Notes: a model not told the origin generated them from the sequence alone. Numbered from the stretch's first letter, positions 24,996 through 36,406 are shown. The stretch is DNA of 64,000 nt from Deltaproteobacteria bacterium Ga0077539 (GCA_001465015.1 LNEO01000276.1:1-64000); one strand, 5' to 3'. A program made the numbers and translations.

Positions 24996-25685
24996 GTGAC
25001 TTCAACTCAAACGAAGAAGTGGCTCGCTGTCGGCATGACGACCGCCGCCCTCTTGAGCGGAGCGTTCGCGCTTCGCTCGACCCGCAGCCACGCTGCGGAT
25101 CACTTGGATCCACCCGGTCGCACGAACCCGATGGCGATGCCCGCGGGAATGGATCGCAACGCGGACATCGCGGACGTGTACACGTGGCACCGCGGGACGG
25201 GCGCGTCGCAGACCGTCGTGCTCGTGCTCTCGTTCGCGGGCCCCAACGCTCCTGCCGCCAACCAGGGTCTGCCCTGTGACCGCGACGTGCTCTACACGAT
25301 CCACGTCGGCGCAGGCGACACTCTGCCGGCAGCGGGGATGGAGCGTCGCTTCAGCGTGCGCTTCGGCCGCGACACGGCGATGAACTGCTTCGCGCGCTGG
25401 GAAGGACTCCCCGGCACGAGCGCTCCAGTCGTTACGCGTACCGACAGGGTCATCGACCTCGGCGGCAACGTTCGCGCGTATGCCGGACTTCGCGACGACG
25501 CGTTCTTCTTCGATCTCCAGGGCTTTCGCGAGACGCTCGAGATGGGCAGGCCGCGCTTCGTCAACGACCGCGACTTCTTCGCCGGGAAGAACAGCTCTGC
25601 GATCGTGATCGAGGTCCCCGCGACCGCCGTCAACAACGGCCAAACCACTCTCCGCGTGTGGGCGACCACCGCGCGGGCTCGCTGA
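24996..25685 (+). CDS. DUF4331 family secreted protein
   Basis: 229 residues. A signal peptide (TTAALLSGAFALRSTRSHA) precedes SHAADHLDPPGRTNP and DIADVYTWH, the opening of DUF4331 proteins. The rest matches the family's beta-rich body (RVIDLGGNVRAYAGLRDDAFFFD, FFAGKNSSAIVIEVP). The function of DUF4331 is not established; members are exported. A strong GGAGG lies six bases before GTG 24996. It is followed after 16 bp by another exported protein. Confidence 0.8.
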   Translation: MTSTQTKKWLAVGMTTAALLSGAFALRSTRSHAADHLDPPGRTNPMAMPAGMDRNADIADVYTWHRGTGASQTVVLVLSFAGPNAPAANQGLPCDRDVLYTIHVGAGDTLPAAGMERRFSVRFGRDTAMNCFARWEGLPGTSAPVVTRTDRVIDLGGNVRAYAGLRDDAFFFDLQGFRETLEMGRPRFVNDRDFFAGKNSSAIVIEVPATAVNNGQTTLRVWATTARAR

Positions 25686-25701
25686 GAGGAGCAAAGACAC
25701 C

Positions 25702-26715
25702 ATGAAGACTCTTCGAATCAGCGCGCTCTTCGCGATTTCTGCGGCGATGTTCGCCTGCTCTCCTGCGACCCCGACGGACTCCGGTGTCGACACGGGCGTC
25801 ACGACCGACACAGGTGTCACCACGGACACCGGTGTTTCGACGGACACGGGCGTCGCGACGGACAGCGGCGTTCCAGTGACGGACTCGGGCGTCCCGACCG
25901 ACGGCGGTGGCGGCGACAAGTGTAACGAATACTGCACAGCGGTCGTCGGCGCGTGCACCGGCGCGAACGCTCAGTACGTCGATATGGCCGACTGCGTCTC
26001 GTTCTGTGCTGGCTCGCGCATCCCCACCGGCATGGTCGGCGAGATGGGCGGCAACACGCTCGAGTGCCGCATCTATCACGCAGGCGTCGCGCGCATGATG
26101 CCCGCGGTTCACTGCCCGCACGCCGGTCCGTCCGGCGGCGAGGTCTGCGGCACGGTCAACTTCAACACCGCTGCGGCCACGATGTTCACCCGCGTCGACC
26201 GCATGGGCATGCCCGCCGTCTCGACGGTGCTCGTCGGGGCGGCTCGCAAGAACGCGTTCAACGACGGCAACCCCAACGATGACATGGGCTTTGCCGGAGA
26301 CTTCATCACCTCGCTCACGGCGCTTCACACGGCGCTCGATGACGATCTCACGATGCTCAACCTCACGCCTTGCAGCATGACCACAATGGTCGGCGGCTTG
26401 CCCGAGTGCGTGGGTCAGACCTACGCGCCCGGCGCCACGGTCGCGAGCCTCATCCTGCCCAACGACGCGATCAAGCTCACGCTCACTGGCATGTCCGGCT
26501 TCCCCAACGGTCGTCGCCTCCAGGATCCGGTCATCGACGTGACGCTCGCGGTGCTCTTGCTCCGCGTCAACTCGTCGGGCCCCGGCACCTGCGCTGGCGG
26601 AATGTGCACCGCGGGTACGCTCGCGGGGCTTCCGCTCAACCCACCGCGCAACGACCTGATGGGCGGCACGTTCCCCGACACGTTCCCGTACCTGCTCCCG
26701 CCGCACAGCATGTAA
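25702..26715 (+). CDS. Lipoprotein with DTGV-repeat linker, DUF4331-associated
   Basis: 337 residues. The signal ends in AAMFAC (lipobox), then about ten copies of a D-S/T-G-V unit (residues ~27-70). The body begins with a Cys motif KCNEYCTAVVGAC...CVSFC, like other myxobacterial surface lipoproteins, and continues to VDVTLAVLLLRVNSS. The Cys start suggests a small disulfide domain; the remainder is probably beta-rich. It is translated from the same transcript as the DUF4331 gene (16-bp gap, GAGGAG before the ATG). Role unknown. Confidence 0.75.
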   Translation: MKTLRISALFAISAAMFACSPATPTDSGVDTGVTTDTGVTTDTGVSTDTGVATDSGVPVTDSGVPTDGGGGDKCNEYCTAVVGACTGANAQYVDMADCVSFCAGSRIPTGMVGEMGGNTLECRIYHAGVARMMPAVHCPHAGPSGGEVCGTVNFNTAAATMFTRVDRMGMPAVSTVLVGAARKNAFNDGNPNDDMGFAGDFITSLTALHTALDDDLTMLNLTPCSMTTMVGGLPECVGQTYAPGATVASLILPNDAIKLTLTGMSGFPNGRRLQDPVIDVTLAVLLLRVNSSGPGTCAGGMCTAGTLAGLPLNPPRNDLMGGTFPDTFPYLLPPHSM

Positions 26716-26888
26716 GCGCTCGCCGCTGCGATCGCTCGCGGCGCTCGACACGCTCGATTGCTACCCCTCGACGCCGCTCGTGAAGCTCAGCTCCGCGAGC
26801 GGCGTCGCTGCATTTGGCGGACGACCTCTCGACCGCCGCGGTCCCAAGCCTCGTCGCCCTCGAAGCTATGGCATACAGGTCCCCTCCG

Positions 26889-28247
26889 ATGCGTAACGGT
26901 ATCCGCTCATCGGCGCCGCTCGTGTGGTGCGCCCTCGCGCTCGTCGCTTGTCAGCGCAGCCAACCCCACGCGCCGTCGCGACCGATCGTCGAAGCCCCTC
27001 GAGACAGCGCCGCGAGCGCTGACGCCTCTGGCTTCGTTGACGCGCCGGTCGATGGCGCGCCGGGGGCGTCTGTCGTCCGGCTCGACCCTGCGTCCGCCGC
27101 GCGCGTCGCGGCGATCGACGACGAGATTCGCAGCCTCGAGCGCCTCGCCGCCCGGCGCGCGGACAACTGGATCGACCTCGAGACGGTCGCGTCGCGCTAC
27201 CTCGAGCGCGTCGCGCTCACGGCGGACTACGAGGACTATCGCCGCGCCGAGGACGCGATCGACCGCGCGTTTCGCAAGGGAAACGGCATGGGTCCGTTTC
27301 TGCTCCGCGCGCAGCTCAACTACACGCTCCACCGGCTCGATCGGGTGACAGCGGACGTCGACCAGGTGCTGCGCGGCGCGCTCGTGCAGCCATCGGTGCG
27401 TGCTGCAGCGGAGGAGCTGCGCGCCAACGTGCTCTTTCACAGCGGTCGCTACGACGAAGCTCGCGTTGCGTACGAGCGCCTCGTGCGCGAAGAGCGCTCG
27501 GCCGAGCGGCTCGCCGCGCTCGCGCAATACCAATGGAAGACCGGCGATTTCGCAGGCGCAGACCGCTTGCTCGCCGAGGCCCAGCTCGTGGCGCGCGCGC
27601 GTTCGCCAGAGGTCCGCGCGTGGCTGTGCCTCGTGCGCGGGCTGCTCGAGCTCGACCGCGGTCGCTGGCCCGACGCGCTCTCGCACTATCGCGCGGGGCT
27701 CGCGCTTCGCCCTGGATACTGGCTGCTCGAAGAGCACGAGGCCGAGGCGATGACCCTCATGGGCGAGGGCGCTCGAACGCTGCCGAAGTACCTCGACCTC
27801 ATCGAGCGGACGGGCAACCCCGAGTTCATGGACGCCGCGGCGGACATCCTCGAAAAGCGCGGCGAACGCGAGGCCGCTGCGCGGTGGGTCGCGCGCGCGC
27901 GGGCTGTGTACGACGCGCGGCTCAGGCTGTTTCCCGAGGCGGTCGCGGGGCACGCGGTCGAGCACTTTCTCGCGCACGACCCCCAGCGCGCGGTCTCGAT
28001 CGCAGAGGCCAACGTCCGCGCTCGACCGGGCGGCGAAGCGCAAGTGCACCTCGCGCGCGCGCTGTTCGCCGTGGGGCGCCGCGACGAGGCCAAGGCCGCC
28101 ATCGACAGGGCGCTCGCATCTCGTTGGCGCTCGGCCGAGCTCTACGAGTGCGCCTCGCGCGTCTACGAAGCGCTCGGGCAACGTCCGGTCGCTGCGGCGC
28201 ACCGGCAGCGCGCGCTCGCGATCAACCCGCACGCGTTCGACGAGTGA
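26889..28247 (+). CDS. TPR lipoprotein
   Basis: 452 residues. Lipobox LALVAC near residue 20, a short Asp/Ala-rich linker, then TPR-type helical repeats from about 90 to the end (for example GRYDEARVAYERLVREE, GRWPDALSHYRAGLALRPG, GRRDEAKAAIDRALASR). TPR proteins on the envelope usually act as protein-protein scaffolds. Its stop overlaps the ATG of the beta-propeller gene, so the two products are probably made in fixed ratio. ATG 26889 is chosen for the signal sequence; the frame is open earlier. Confidence 0.82.
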   Translation: MRNGIRSSAPLVWCALALVACQRSQPHAPSRPIVEAPRDSAASADASGFVDAPVDGAPGASVVRLDPASAARVAAIDDEIRSLERLAARRADNWIDLETVASRYLERVALTADYEDYRRAEDAIDRAFRKGNGMGPFLLRAQLNYTLHRLDRVTADVDQVLRGALVQPSVRAAAEELRANVLFHSGRYDEARVAYERLVREERSAERLAALAQYQWKTGDFAGADRLLAEAQLVARARSPEVRAWLCLVRGLLELDRGRWPDALSHYRAGLALRPGYWLLEEHEAEAMTLMGEGARTLPKYLDLIERTGNPEFMDAAADILEKRGEREAAARWVARARAVYDARLRLFPEAVAGHAVEHFLAHDPQRAVSIAEANVRARPGGEAQVHLARALFAVGRRDEAKAAIDRALASRWRSAELYECASRVYEALGQRPVAAAHRQRALAINPHAFDE

Positions 28248-29401
28248 TGTCCTGGCGTTCGACGGTCGCGCTGGTGTCTTTCGCGCACGCCGCGAGCTGC
28301 GCCGCGCCGCTCGCGTGGCCGGCCGCGCCGACGACGATCGCGTATACCCGCGCAACGCTCTACGCGTTTGTGCTCGACGCCGCGTCCGATGAGCTCGAGG
28401 TCATCGAGCTCTCCGGTGACACGGCGCGCGCTATCGCTGCGAGGCCCGTTCGGATCGACCCGATCGCCTCGAACGGCCTCGCTGCGATCGTCGTCGACCC
28501 CGCGCGTCGCTCTCTCTTTGTCTCCGTCGCGCCGCCGATCCCGCCGCACCCGCCAGGGCCGCACTCGACGCACGTGCTCGACCCGCAACAGGGAGCGCTG
28601 ATCGCGCTCTCGCTCGACACGCTGCGCGAGCGCGCCCGCGCCCGCACCGAACCCTTCTCGCAGACGCTCTCGCAGAGCGCGGATCGTTCGTCGCTGTGGG
28701 TCGCGAGCTTCGAGTACCTGCGAGCCCTCGACGCGCGGATTCCTCAGGCAGAGCGGGGCGGCGCGGTGACGGTGTTCGACGCGGATTCGCTGACCACCAT
28801 CGCGCAGGGGCGGCCGTGCCTCGTGCCCGCGGCGATCGACGACGCGACCTCCGACCGCGCGTGGATCGCGTGCTTCGGCGAGGACGCGCTCGCGTCCGTT
28901 CAGAGAAGAGGCGCGGTGATCACGGCTGAACAGCGGTTCGCCGTGGGGGCGCCCGCGGGACGATTTCCTGCCATTCGGTTCGCGCCACAGCACCTGACGC
29001 TCGACGTGGCGCGAGGCCGCGCTTGGGTGGCCAACCACGACGCGCGCGAGCTCGTCGCGCTCTCGTTGGCTGACGGCGCGCAGCTCGCGCGCGTCTCGCT
29101 CGAGGCCCGTCCGACGCGTCCGCTGATCGACGCGTCAGGGTTGCTCGTCGCGACCTTCGAGCCGGGCTCGGTGGTGCGCGTCGAGGGTGATCGAGCGATT
29201 TCGCGAATCGACCTCGAAGAGAGCGTGTGCGTTCAACCGCGCGCGATCACTCGTTCTCCGGACGGCAGGGTCTTCGTGCTTTGCGGCGGCGACGAGCGAC
29301 GATCGGGCGCTCTCTTGGAGCTGTCGTCCAACGCCGCGTCGGTGCTGCGACGCTTCTCCGTCGGGCAGCGGCCGTCTGCTGTCGCGTTCTTTCAGCCATG
29401 A
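28247..29401 (+). CDS. Beta-propeller (YVTN-like) lipoprotein
   Basis: 384 residues. The signal ends in HAASC (lipobox, Cys about 18). The body shows repeated blades such as VVDPARRSLFVSVA, WVASFEYLRALDAR, TLDVARGRAWVANHDARELVALSL and ITRSPDGRVFVLCGG, typical of six- or seven-bladed propellers. Such proteins often partner with cytochrome-c-type oxidases. The ATG overlaps the TPR gene stop and its own stop overlaps the cytochrome gene ATG, so the three form a tight operon. Confidence 0.8.
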   Translation: MSWRSTVALVSFAHAASCAAPLAWPAAPTTIAYTRATLYAFVLDAASDELEVIELSGDTARAIAARPVRIDPIASNGLAAIVVDPARRSLFVSVAPPIPPHPPGPHSTHVLDPQQGALIALSLDTLRERARARTEPFSQTLSQSADRSSLWVASFEYLRALDARIPQAERGGAVTVFDADSLTTIAQGRPCLVPAAIDDATSDRAWIACFGEDALASVQRRGAVITAEQRFAVGAPAGRFPAIRFAPQHLTLDVARGRAWVANHDARELVALSLADGAQLARVSLEARPTRPLIDASGLLVATFEPGSVVRVEGDRAISRIDLEESVCVQPRAITRSPDGRVFVLCGGDERRSGALLELSSNAASVLRRFSVGQRPSAVAFFQP

Positions 29402-30117
29402 GGTCCGCGCGCGCGAGGATGCTCTCGAACGTCGCGCTCTCGAGCGCGCTCGTGGCGAGCTGCGCGCCGGCGGTAGAGCGAGACCCGCTCGAGGACCCGA
29501 CGATCTCGCGCTCGCGCTTCAACGCCTTTCGCTGCGCGACGTGCCACGCGGTGGGCGAGGGCGACGCGAGGATCCTGCCGGGCGCGCGCCTCGATGGAGC
29601 GCTCGCGCGGAGCTCCTTCTGGGGCGGCGCGATCGGCACCGCCCGCGGCGCGGTCGACGAGTGCTTCGGGCACTTCATGCGCGGCGACGCGCTCGATCGC
29701 GAGCCCGAGGCCGACGCGCGGCTCCTTCGTCGCCTGAGCGAGCTTCGCTCGGTTCGAGGCGCGCTCACCGACGTCGTGCCGTTTACAGTGGTTACGCAGA
29801 CCGCTCCTCCCGTCGGCGGCGATCGCGAGCGAGGAAGGGCGCTGTACGGCCGCGCCTGCGGGTACTGTCACGGAGCGGCGCACACGGGCGAGGGGCGGCT
29901 CGGCGTGACCACCTCGATCCTGCCCGAGGACACCGAGCGCAGCCATCCGAGCGCGTCGGGCTACACCCTCGAGACGCTTCGACACACGTTCGTGCACAAG
30001 GCCAGGCTCGGCTCGTTCAACGGCTTCGCGGGCACGATGCCGCCGTTTTCGCGAGAGGTCCTCTCGGACGACGAGCTCGCCGACATCGTCGCGTACCTCG
30101 ATCCCACCCTGCGTTGA
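29398..30117 (+). CDS. Dihaem cytochrome c lipoprotein
   Basis: 239 residues. The signal ends in LVASC; two haem c motifs follow, CATCH at 46-50 and CGYCH at 154-158. Candidate axial Met residues are in HFMRG (after the first) and GTMPPFS (after the second). The protein resembles periplasmic dihaem carriers linked to dehydrogenases or oxidases. The ATG overlaps the propeller gene stop. The function is probably electron transfer to or from the propeller partner; the terminal acceptor is not in the window. Confidence 0.85.
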   Translation: MRSARARMLSNVALSSALVASCAPAVERDPLEDPTISRSRFNAFRCATCHAVGEGDARILPGARLDGALARSSFWGGAIGTARGAVDECFGHFMRGDALDREPEADARLLRRLSELRSVRGALTDVVPFTVVTQTAPPVGGDRERGRALYGRACGYCHGAAHTGEGRLGVTTSILPEDTERSHPSASGYTLETLRHTFVHKARLGSFNGFAGTMPPFSREVLSDDELADIVAYLDPTLR

Positions 30118-30148
30118 GCGGGGTCAGTGTACGCTCGCGCGCATCTTG

Positions 30149-31366
30149 ATGGAGACAGCGCCGAGCCCCGCGCAGGGCACGTACGACAGGGCCTTTGCGC
30201 CGTTGGCAGCGCGGTTCGCGCGGCAGCTCGAGACCGAAGAGGTCGGCGCGTCGCTGTGCGTCTATCAGCGAGGGCGATGCGTCGTTGATTTGTGGGGTGG
30301 TCTTTCAAATGTCGAGACGGCCGCCCCGTGGCGAGAGGACACGCGCGTGCTCGTGTTCTCGGTCACCAAGGGGCTCGCGGCGATGGCGATGCTCTTGCTC
30401 GCCGATCGAGGAAGGCTCGAGCTCGACGCCCCGGTCGCCCACTACTGGCCGGCCTTCGCCAAGGCGGGCAAGGCCGCGATCACGGTCCGCACGCTGCTCA
30501 ATCACCGCGCGGGGCTGGCTGCGCTCGACAAGCGGCTCGAGTTCGTCGACTGCCTGCTCCCTGAGCGCCACGCGCTCTTGCTCGACGCGATGGAGTCGCA
30601 GGTCCCGTGGTGGGAGCCAGGCACCGCGCAGGGCTATCACGCCGTGACGTACGGGATGTTCGTGCGCGAGCTGTTCGAGCGCGCGTCGGGCGAGCGAATC
30701 GGCGCGTTTTTGCGGCGAGAGATCTTCGATCCGCTGGGCTCGGACGCGCGGCTCGGGACGGGCCCCGAAGAAGATCATCGCGTCGCCGAGCTCTATCCGC
30801 CAAAGCTCGCGGATCGCGCCGTGGCGATGGCGAAGCTGTTGGTGCGCGACCCTCGCGCGCCCGAGATCGCGATCGCGCGCAACATCGCCTCGCGTCGGTC
30901 GCTCGTGCGGCAGGCCTTCGACAACCCGAGCACGGGGACCAAGGCCATCGCGGCGTACGGGGACGTGCGCGTTCGGCGCGCGGAGCTGGCGTGGGCGTCG
31001 GCCACCGCGAGCGCTCGCGGGATCGCCCGGGCGTACCTGCCGTTTTCACAGGGCGGATCGCAGGACGGGCGCACCTACGTGAAGGCCTCGACGCTCGCAC
31101 CGGTGTACGAGCGTCAGAGCTTCGCCGCGCGCGACCGCGTGTTGCAGAAGCCTCTCGGCTGGTCGCAGGGATTTCTCAAAGAGGACGAGGGCGTGTTCGG
31201 TCCGACGCGCGAGGCCTTCGGGCACGCCGGGTTGGGCGGCGCGCTGGGGTGGTGCGACCCCGTGCACCATCTCTCGTTCGGGTACGTGATGAACAAGCTC
31301 GATTGGCGTGTTCGCTCGCCGCGCGCGCTCGCTTTGTGCGCGGCGCTCTACGAGTGCGTGCGCTGA
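30149..31366 (+). CDS. Serine hydrolase, beta-lactamase/EstB fold
   Basis: 405 residues. The SxxK nucleophile motif is SVTK (Ser71, Lys74), followed by the second catalytic Tyr region YHAVTYG (about 168-174) and a late HAGLGG loop corresponding to KTG/HxG. This set is typical of class C beta-lactamase-like esterases (EstB), D-peptidases and LACTB-like proteins. There is no signal peptide, so a cytoplasmic esterase or lactonase is more likely than an antibiotic-resistance enzyme. ATG 30149 follows an in-frame TTG. It converges on the monooxygenase-reductase gene (1 bp between stops). Confidence 0.85.
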   Translation: METAPSPAQGTYDRAFAPLAARFARQLETEEVGASLCVYQRGRCVVDLWGGLSNVETAAPWREDTRVLVFSVTKGLAAMAMLLLADRGRLELDAPVAHYWPAFAKAGKAAITVRTLLNHRAGLAALDKRLEFVDCLLPERHALLLDAMESQVPWWEPGTAQGYHAVTYGMFVRELFERASGERIGAFLRREIFDPLGSDARLGTGPEEDHRVAELYPPKLADRAVAMAKLLVRDPRAPEIAIARNIASRRSLVRQAFDNPSTGTKAIAAYGDVRVRRAELAWASATASARGIARAYLPFSQGGSQDGRTYVKASTLAPVYERQSFAARDRVLQKPLGWSQGFLKEDEGVFGPTREAFGHAGLGGALGWCDPVHHLSFGYVMNKLDWRVRSPRALALCAALYECVR

Positions 31367-33661
31367 TCACGCCTCGAGCGCGAGCAGCTCCTTGGTGCGC
31401 TGCAGGTTCTTCTCGTACTGCGCGCGCGCCGAGGAGTACTGCACGGGCCAGTCGATCGACGCGTGCCCCAGGTCCGCCGCGGCGTGCAGCGTCCAGAAGG
31501 GGTCAGCCAGGTGCGGGCGCGCGATGGAGCACAGGTCCGCGCGGCCCGCGGCGATGATCGTGTTGACGTGGTCGTGCTCGAAGATGTTTCCCACGGCGAT
31601 CGTCGGAACGCCGAGGTCGTTGCGGATCCGATCGCTGAACGGAACCTGAAACATCCTGCCGTACACCGGTCGCTCTTCTCTCACGACCTGCCCCGACGAG
31701 ACGTGGATGATGTCTGCGCCCTCGATCTTGAAGAGCCTCGCGACGTCCGTGGCGAGCTCGGGGGTCACGCCGCCCTTGGCCCAGTCGTGCGCGGAGATGC
31801 GCACGGACATGGGCTTGTTCGCAGGCCACTCCGCGCGCATCGCGCGAAACACCGCGAGAGGAAAGCGCATCCGATTCTCGAGCGTTCCGCCGTAGTCATC
31901 GTCGCGCTGGTTGGTGAGCGGCGAGATGAAGCTCGAGAGCAGATATCCGTGCGCCGCGTGCAGCTCGACCATGTCGAAGCCCGCCTCTTCGGCGCGCCGC
32001 GTCGCCGCGACGAACTGCTCGAGCACGCGCTGCATGTCCGCCTCGGTCATGGCGCGAGGCGCCTGCGAGACGCCCTTGATGTACGGGATGGGCGACGGGG
32101 CGACGAGGCCCCAGCCGCCGGACTCGAGCGGCTGGTCCATCCCGTCCCACGCGAGCTTCGTCGCGCCCTTGCGCCCGGCGTGGCCGAGCTGCGCGGCGAT
32201 CTTGGCTTTTGATTGCTTGTGTACAAAATCAACGATCCGTCGCCACGCCGCGGTGTGCTCGTCGCGATACAGCCCCGTGCATCCTGGGGTGATCCGCGCG
32301 TCTGGCGCCACGACGGTCATTTCGGTGAAGAGCAATCCCGCCCCGCCCATCGCGCGGCTTCCGTAATGAACGAGGTGAAAGTCGCTCGGCGTCCCCTCGT
32401 GCGCCGAGTACATGCACATCGGCGAGACGACGACGCGGTTCGGCACCGTCATGTCGCGCAGTGAAAACGGCGTGAACATCGGCGGGACGGGGGCCCCGAG
32501 CACGCCGCTCGTGGCCGAGCACCACTTGTCGATCGAGGCGACGTACGCTGGGTCCCTGAGCTTCTGGTTCTCGTAGCCGACGCGCTGGCTGCCCGTGAGC
32601 AGCGAGAAGACAAACTGCTCGGGCTCGAGCTTGGTGTAGCGCTCGATGTCTTCGAACCACGTCATGCGGTTGCGCGCGGCGCTTTGGAGCTTGAGGGCCT
32701 CGACCTCGCGTTCGGCCTGATACTTCGCCAGCCTCGTCGGGACGTCGCCGTCGGTGCTCGTGAGCACGCTCACCAGCGAGATCGCGTCCTCCATCGCGAG
32801 CTTGGTGCCCGAGCCGATCGAGAAGTGCGCGGTGTGCGCGGCGTCGCCGAGCAAGACCACGTTGTCTCGAAACCACCGCTCGCACAAAACTCGGTTGAAC
32901 TTGAGCCACGACGCCGAGCCGCGCAGGTGTTTGGCGTTGGACACGAGCGGGTTGCCGTCGAGCAGCTCCGCGAAGAGCCCCTCGCAGAAGCGCACGGACT
33001 CGTCTTGCTCGAGCGCCTCGAGGCCGGCGGCCTTCCAGGTCTCTTCGGGCGTCTCGACGATGAACGTCGACATCTCGTCGTCGAATCGATAGGCGTGGAG
33101 GTTGAACCATCCCCACTCGGTCTCTTTGAAGGCGAAGGTAAACGCGTCGAGCTTCTTGCGTGTCCCGAGCCAGATGAAGCGGCAGCGACCTTGGGCGATG
33201 CGCGGGTTGAAGTGCTCTTCGTGCGCGGCGCGCGTCATCGAGTGGACGCCGTCAGCGCCGATCACGAGGTCGTACTCTCGCTCGAAGGCGCCCACCGATT
33301 GGATGTGCGTCTGAAAGCGCAGCTCTACCCCGAGCTCGGTCGCGCGGTGTTGAAAGATCTCGAGCAGCTTCTTTCGACCGATCCCGCAGAACCCGTGGCC
33401 GCTCGAGGTGAACTTGCGGCCCTTGAAGTACACGTCGATGTCGTCCCAGTGCCGAAACGATCGCTCGATCTCGTCGACCACCTTCGGGTCCTGCGCGCGA
33501 AAGCCCCCCATGGTCTTGTCGGAGAACACCACGCCCCATCCGAACGTGTCGTCCGCCTTGTTGCGTTCGATCACGGTGATCTCCGCGCGGGGATCGGCCT
33601 TCTTCATCAAGATCGAGAAGTAGAGGCCCGCGGGGCCTCCTCCAAGACACACGATGCGCAT
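31367..33661 (-). CDS. Aryl-CoA flavin monooxygenase fused to an old-yellow-enzyme-type reductase
   Basis: 764 residues. The N-terminal half (~1-365) is an FAD monooxygenase with GGGPAGLY at 7-14 and the GD motif in [16 protein letters not shown]. The C-terminal half (~375-764) is an FMN-dependent NADH:flavin reductase of the old-yellow-enzyme type with [33 protein letters not shown] and [11 protein letters not shown]. This exact fusion is found in salicylyl-CoA 5-hydroxylase and in 2-aminobenzoyl-CoA monooxygenase/reductase. The neighbouring tryptophan dioxygenase gene favours the latter, which acts on anthraniloyl-CoA. Cofactors are FAD, FMN and NAD(P)H. ATG 33661 follows a GA-rich ribosome site. 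Confidence 0.82.
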   Translation of the reverse strand: MRIVCLGGGPAGLYFSILMKKADPRAEITVIERNKADDTFGWGVVFSDKTMGGFRAQDPKVVDEIERSFRHWDDIDVYFKGRKFTSSGHGFCGIGRKKLLEIFQHRATELGVELRFQTHIQSVGAFEREYDLVIGADGVHSMTRAAHEEHFNPRIAQGRCRFIWLGTRKKLDAFTFAFKETEWGWFNLHAYRFDDEMSTFIVETPEETWKAAGLEALEQDESVRFCEGLFAELLDGNPLVSNAKHLRGSASWLKFNRVLCERWFRDNVVLLGDAAHTAHFSIGSGTKLAMEDAISLVSVLTSTDGDVPTRLAKYQAEREVEALKLQSAARNRMTWFEDIERYTKLEPEQFVFSLLTGSQRVGYENQKLRDPAYVASIDKWCSATSGVLGAPVPPMFTPFSLRDMTVPNRVVVSPMCMYSAHEGTPSDFHLVHYGSRAMGGAGLLFTEMTVVAPDARITPGCTGLYRDEHTAAWRRIVDFVHKQSKAKIAAQLGHAGRKGATKLAWDGMDQPLESGGWGLVAPSPIPYIKGVSQAPRAMTEADMQRVLEQFVAATRRAEEAGFDMVELHAAHGYLLSSFISPLTNQRDDDYGGTLENRMRFPLAVFRAMRAEWPANKPMSVRISAHDWAKGGVTPELATDVARLFKIEGADIIHVSSGQVVREERPVYGRMFQVPFSDRIRNDLGVPTIAVGNIFEHDHVNTIIAAGRADLCSIARPHLADPFWTLHAAADLGHASIDWPVQYSSARAQYEKNLQRTKELLALEA

Positions 33662-33731
33662 CGTCGCTCTCTCGCCCTGTGGGCTGTTCAGTGAATGACC
33701 GTGGGGAGGCTATCGGGGGACTGATGTTTGA

Positions 33732-34850
<1,119 letters not shown>

Positions 34851-34916
34851 GGCGCGAGTGTGCCGATCGTTGTTTGACGAGCACAAGCACAAGCGGCGCT
34901 CGATCGCGGGCGCAGC

Positions 34917-34959
34917 GCGTCAATGCGTCGCGGGTTGACGCAGCCCATGCGTGACCCGC
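34917..34959. promoter_or_regulatory. Inverted repeats between the tryptophan dioxygenase and a lipoprotein gene
   Basis: GCGTCAA at 34917-34923 and TTGACGC at 34935-34941 form a perfect 7-bp inverted repeat with an 11-base spacer, 67-91 bp upstream of the dioxygenase GTG: a candidate operator. Overlapping it, GCGGGT-TGACGCA (34930-34942) pairs almost perfectly with TGCGTGACCCGC (34948-34959). The second could form a hairpin about 40 bases past the stop of the lipoprotein gene and act as its terminator; it has no T-tract. One stretch may serve both genes. Confidence 0.4.
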
Positions 34960-34996
34960 GCCGATCCCTCTCGCGCTGCGGGCCTCGGCTTCGCGC

Positions 34997-36406
34997 TTAG
35001 ATCCCGCGCAGCGCGCGGACGCGAGCGACGACCGGGTCGAAGGTCGTCATGTTCCACATGCGTCCGACCAGGACGACGTCGCTATCGGGCTGTCCCATGT
35101 CCGTCGCCATGCGTCGAAGCTGCAGCACAGACGTGTCGGCCGTCATCGTGGCTCCCGCCCACAGATACAGAATGCTGATGCCCTCGCGCGTCCGCAGGAT
35201 CGGACGGAGCGTGCTCCAACGCGCAGGCGCAGGCGTGATCATGCTTGTATACGGCATCGAGTCCGCGCCGGTCATCGGATCGGGGCCGAGGTGCACGGGG
35301 CTATCGGTCACGACGATCACGATCTTTTGTGCGCCCGCGCGCCAGCATCCGCCCGCTTGTCGGCCAGCCGAGCACATGAGCGGCATGGTGATTCGCGGGT
35401 GAATCGGCTCTCCTGCGAGCACTGCGAGCGCTTCGAGCGTCGCTTCTGCAAAGTCACCGCCGCCGAAGTTCGGTCGCATCGTCAGCCTGGCCTCGATCGC
35501 CATCGGGTCTGTGATCGGCTCGACGCCGCCCTGAAACGGCCGATCCGTCCCAGCACTGAAGTCGAAATCAGCGAAGTACGACACCCCGACGTTGGTGTTG
35601 GGCTGCGCGAGCAGCGGCGTGACGAGCCGCGACATCATCGTCGCGAGGTTGCCGGTCGCCGTGGAGTATACAGGGCTGATCGATCCCGCTGTCTCGAGCA
35701 GGATCGTGATGTCCGCGGGCGGATTGGGCCGACACGGCTCGGCGATCTCGGTGAGCGCGCACATCGCAGAGCAGCGAAGGAGCCGCGACTCTCCTGCACC
35801 GCAGCCCGCGGACGTGCGCCGGGTGCTTCCCGGGACGCAGTCGCCCATCTCGCCGGTGCACGCGGCCATTTCGTACTGGCATCGATCGTTGCAGCGCGCC
35901 GTTCGCGTTCCACACATGCCGCACGGGAGCATGGCGGTGGTGCCCGCGACGCAGACACCTTGGTTCGTGCACGCGCCGTACTCCCAGAAGCGCATCGCGT
36001 TGCAGAAGCGCTCGGTCGTTCCGCAGCGGCCACAGGACACCATCTCGATGGCTCCAGGACGCATGCACGCCTCCGACGGGACATCCGGAACGACGTCTGG
36101 CATCGACGGCCGATCCGAGACCACGTCGATCGGAGGCGTCGGCGTGTCCATCATCGGTACGTCGATGGGCGGAACCGGCACGTCCATCGGCGGGACCGGC
36201 ACGTCGTCAGGCGGGACCGGAACGTCGGTGGGGTCGACGACATCGGGAACAACGGTGTCCGGCGCGACGTCGGGCGACGACTGATCAGCCATCGACGCCG
36301 AATCGGGGTTTCCCGTGTCCGTCGAGCCGTCGGGCGAAGTTGTGCTTCCGCACGCAACGGTGGTCAGCGCGAGGGCAACGACCCAAAGTGATGATCGAGT
36401 CTTCAT
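34997..36406 (-). CDS. vWA-like lipoprotein with Cys-rich and proline-aspartate linker
   Basis: 469 residues. Lipobox TTVAC near residue 19, then a linker with repeats of P-P-x-D-V-P-V (about 50-110), then a Cys-rich segment (CGRCG, CGMCG, CNDRC, CALTEIAEPC). From about 245 the fold looks like von Willebrand A (DITILLETAGSIS...), but the metal site is Glu-Thr-Ala-Gly-Ser instead of the usual Asp-x-Ser-x-Ser, so metal binding is doubtful. Later parts keep the vWA pattern (KIVIVVTDSPVH). The upstream region is shared with the divergent 36616 gene. Confidence 0.75.
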   Translation of the reverse strand: MKTRSSLWVVALALTTVACGSTTSPDGSTDTGNPDSASMADQSSPDVAPDTVVPDVVDPTDVPVPPDDVPVPPMDVPVPPIDVPMMDTPTPPIDVVSDRPSMPDVVPDVPSEACMRPGAIEMVSCGRCGTTERFCNAMRFWEYGACTNQGVCVAGTTAMLPCGMCGTRTARCNDRCQYEMAACTGEMGDCVPGSTRRTSAGCGAGESRLLRCSAMCALTEIAEPCRPNPPADITILLETAGSISPVYSTATGNLATMMSRLVTPLLAQPNTNVGVSYFADFDFSAGTDRPFQGGVEPITDPMAIEARLTMRPNFGGGDFAEATLEALAVLAGEPIHPRITMPLMCSAGRQAGGCWRAGAQKIVIVVTDSPVHLGPDPMTGADSMPYTSMITPAPARWSTLRPILRTREGISILYLWAGATMTADTSVLQLRRMATDMGQPDSDVVLVGRMWNMTTFDPVVARVRALRGI

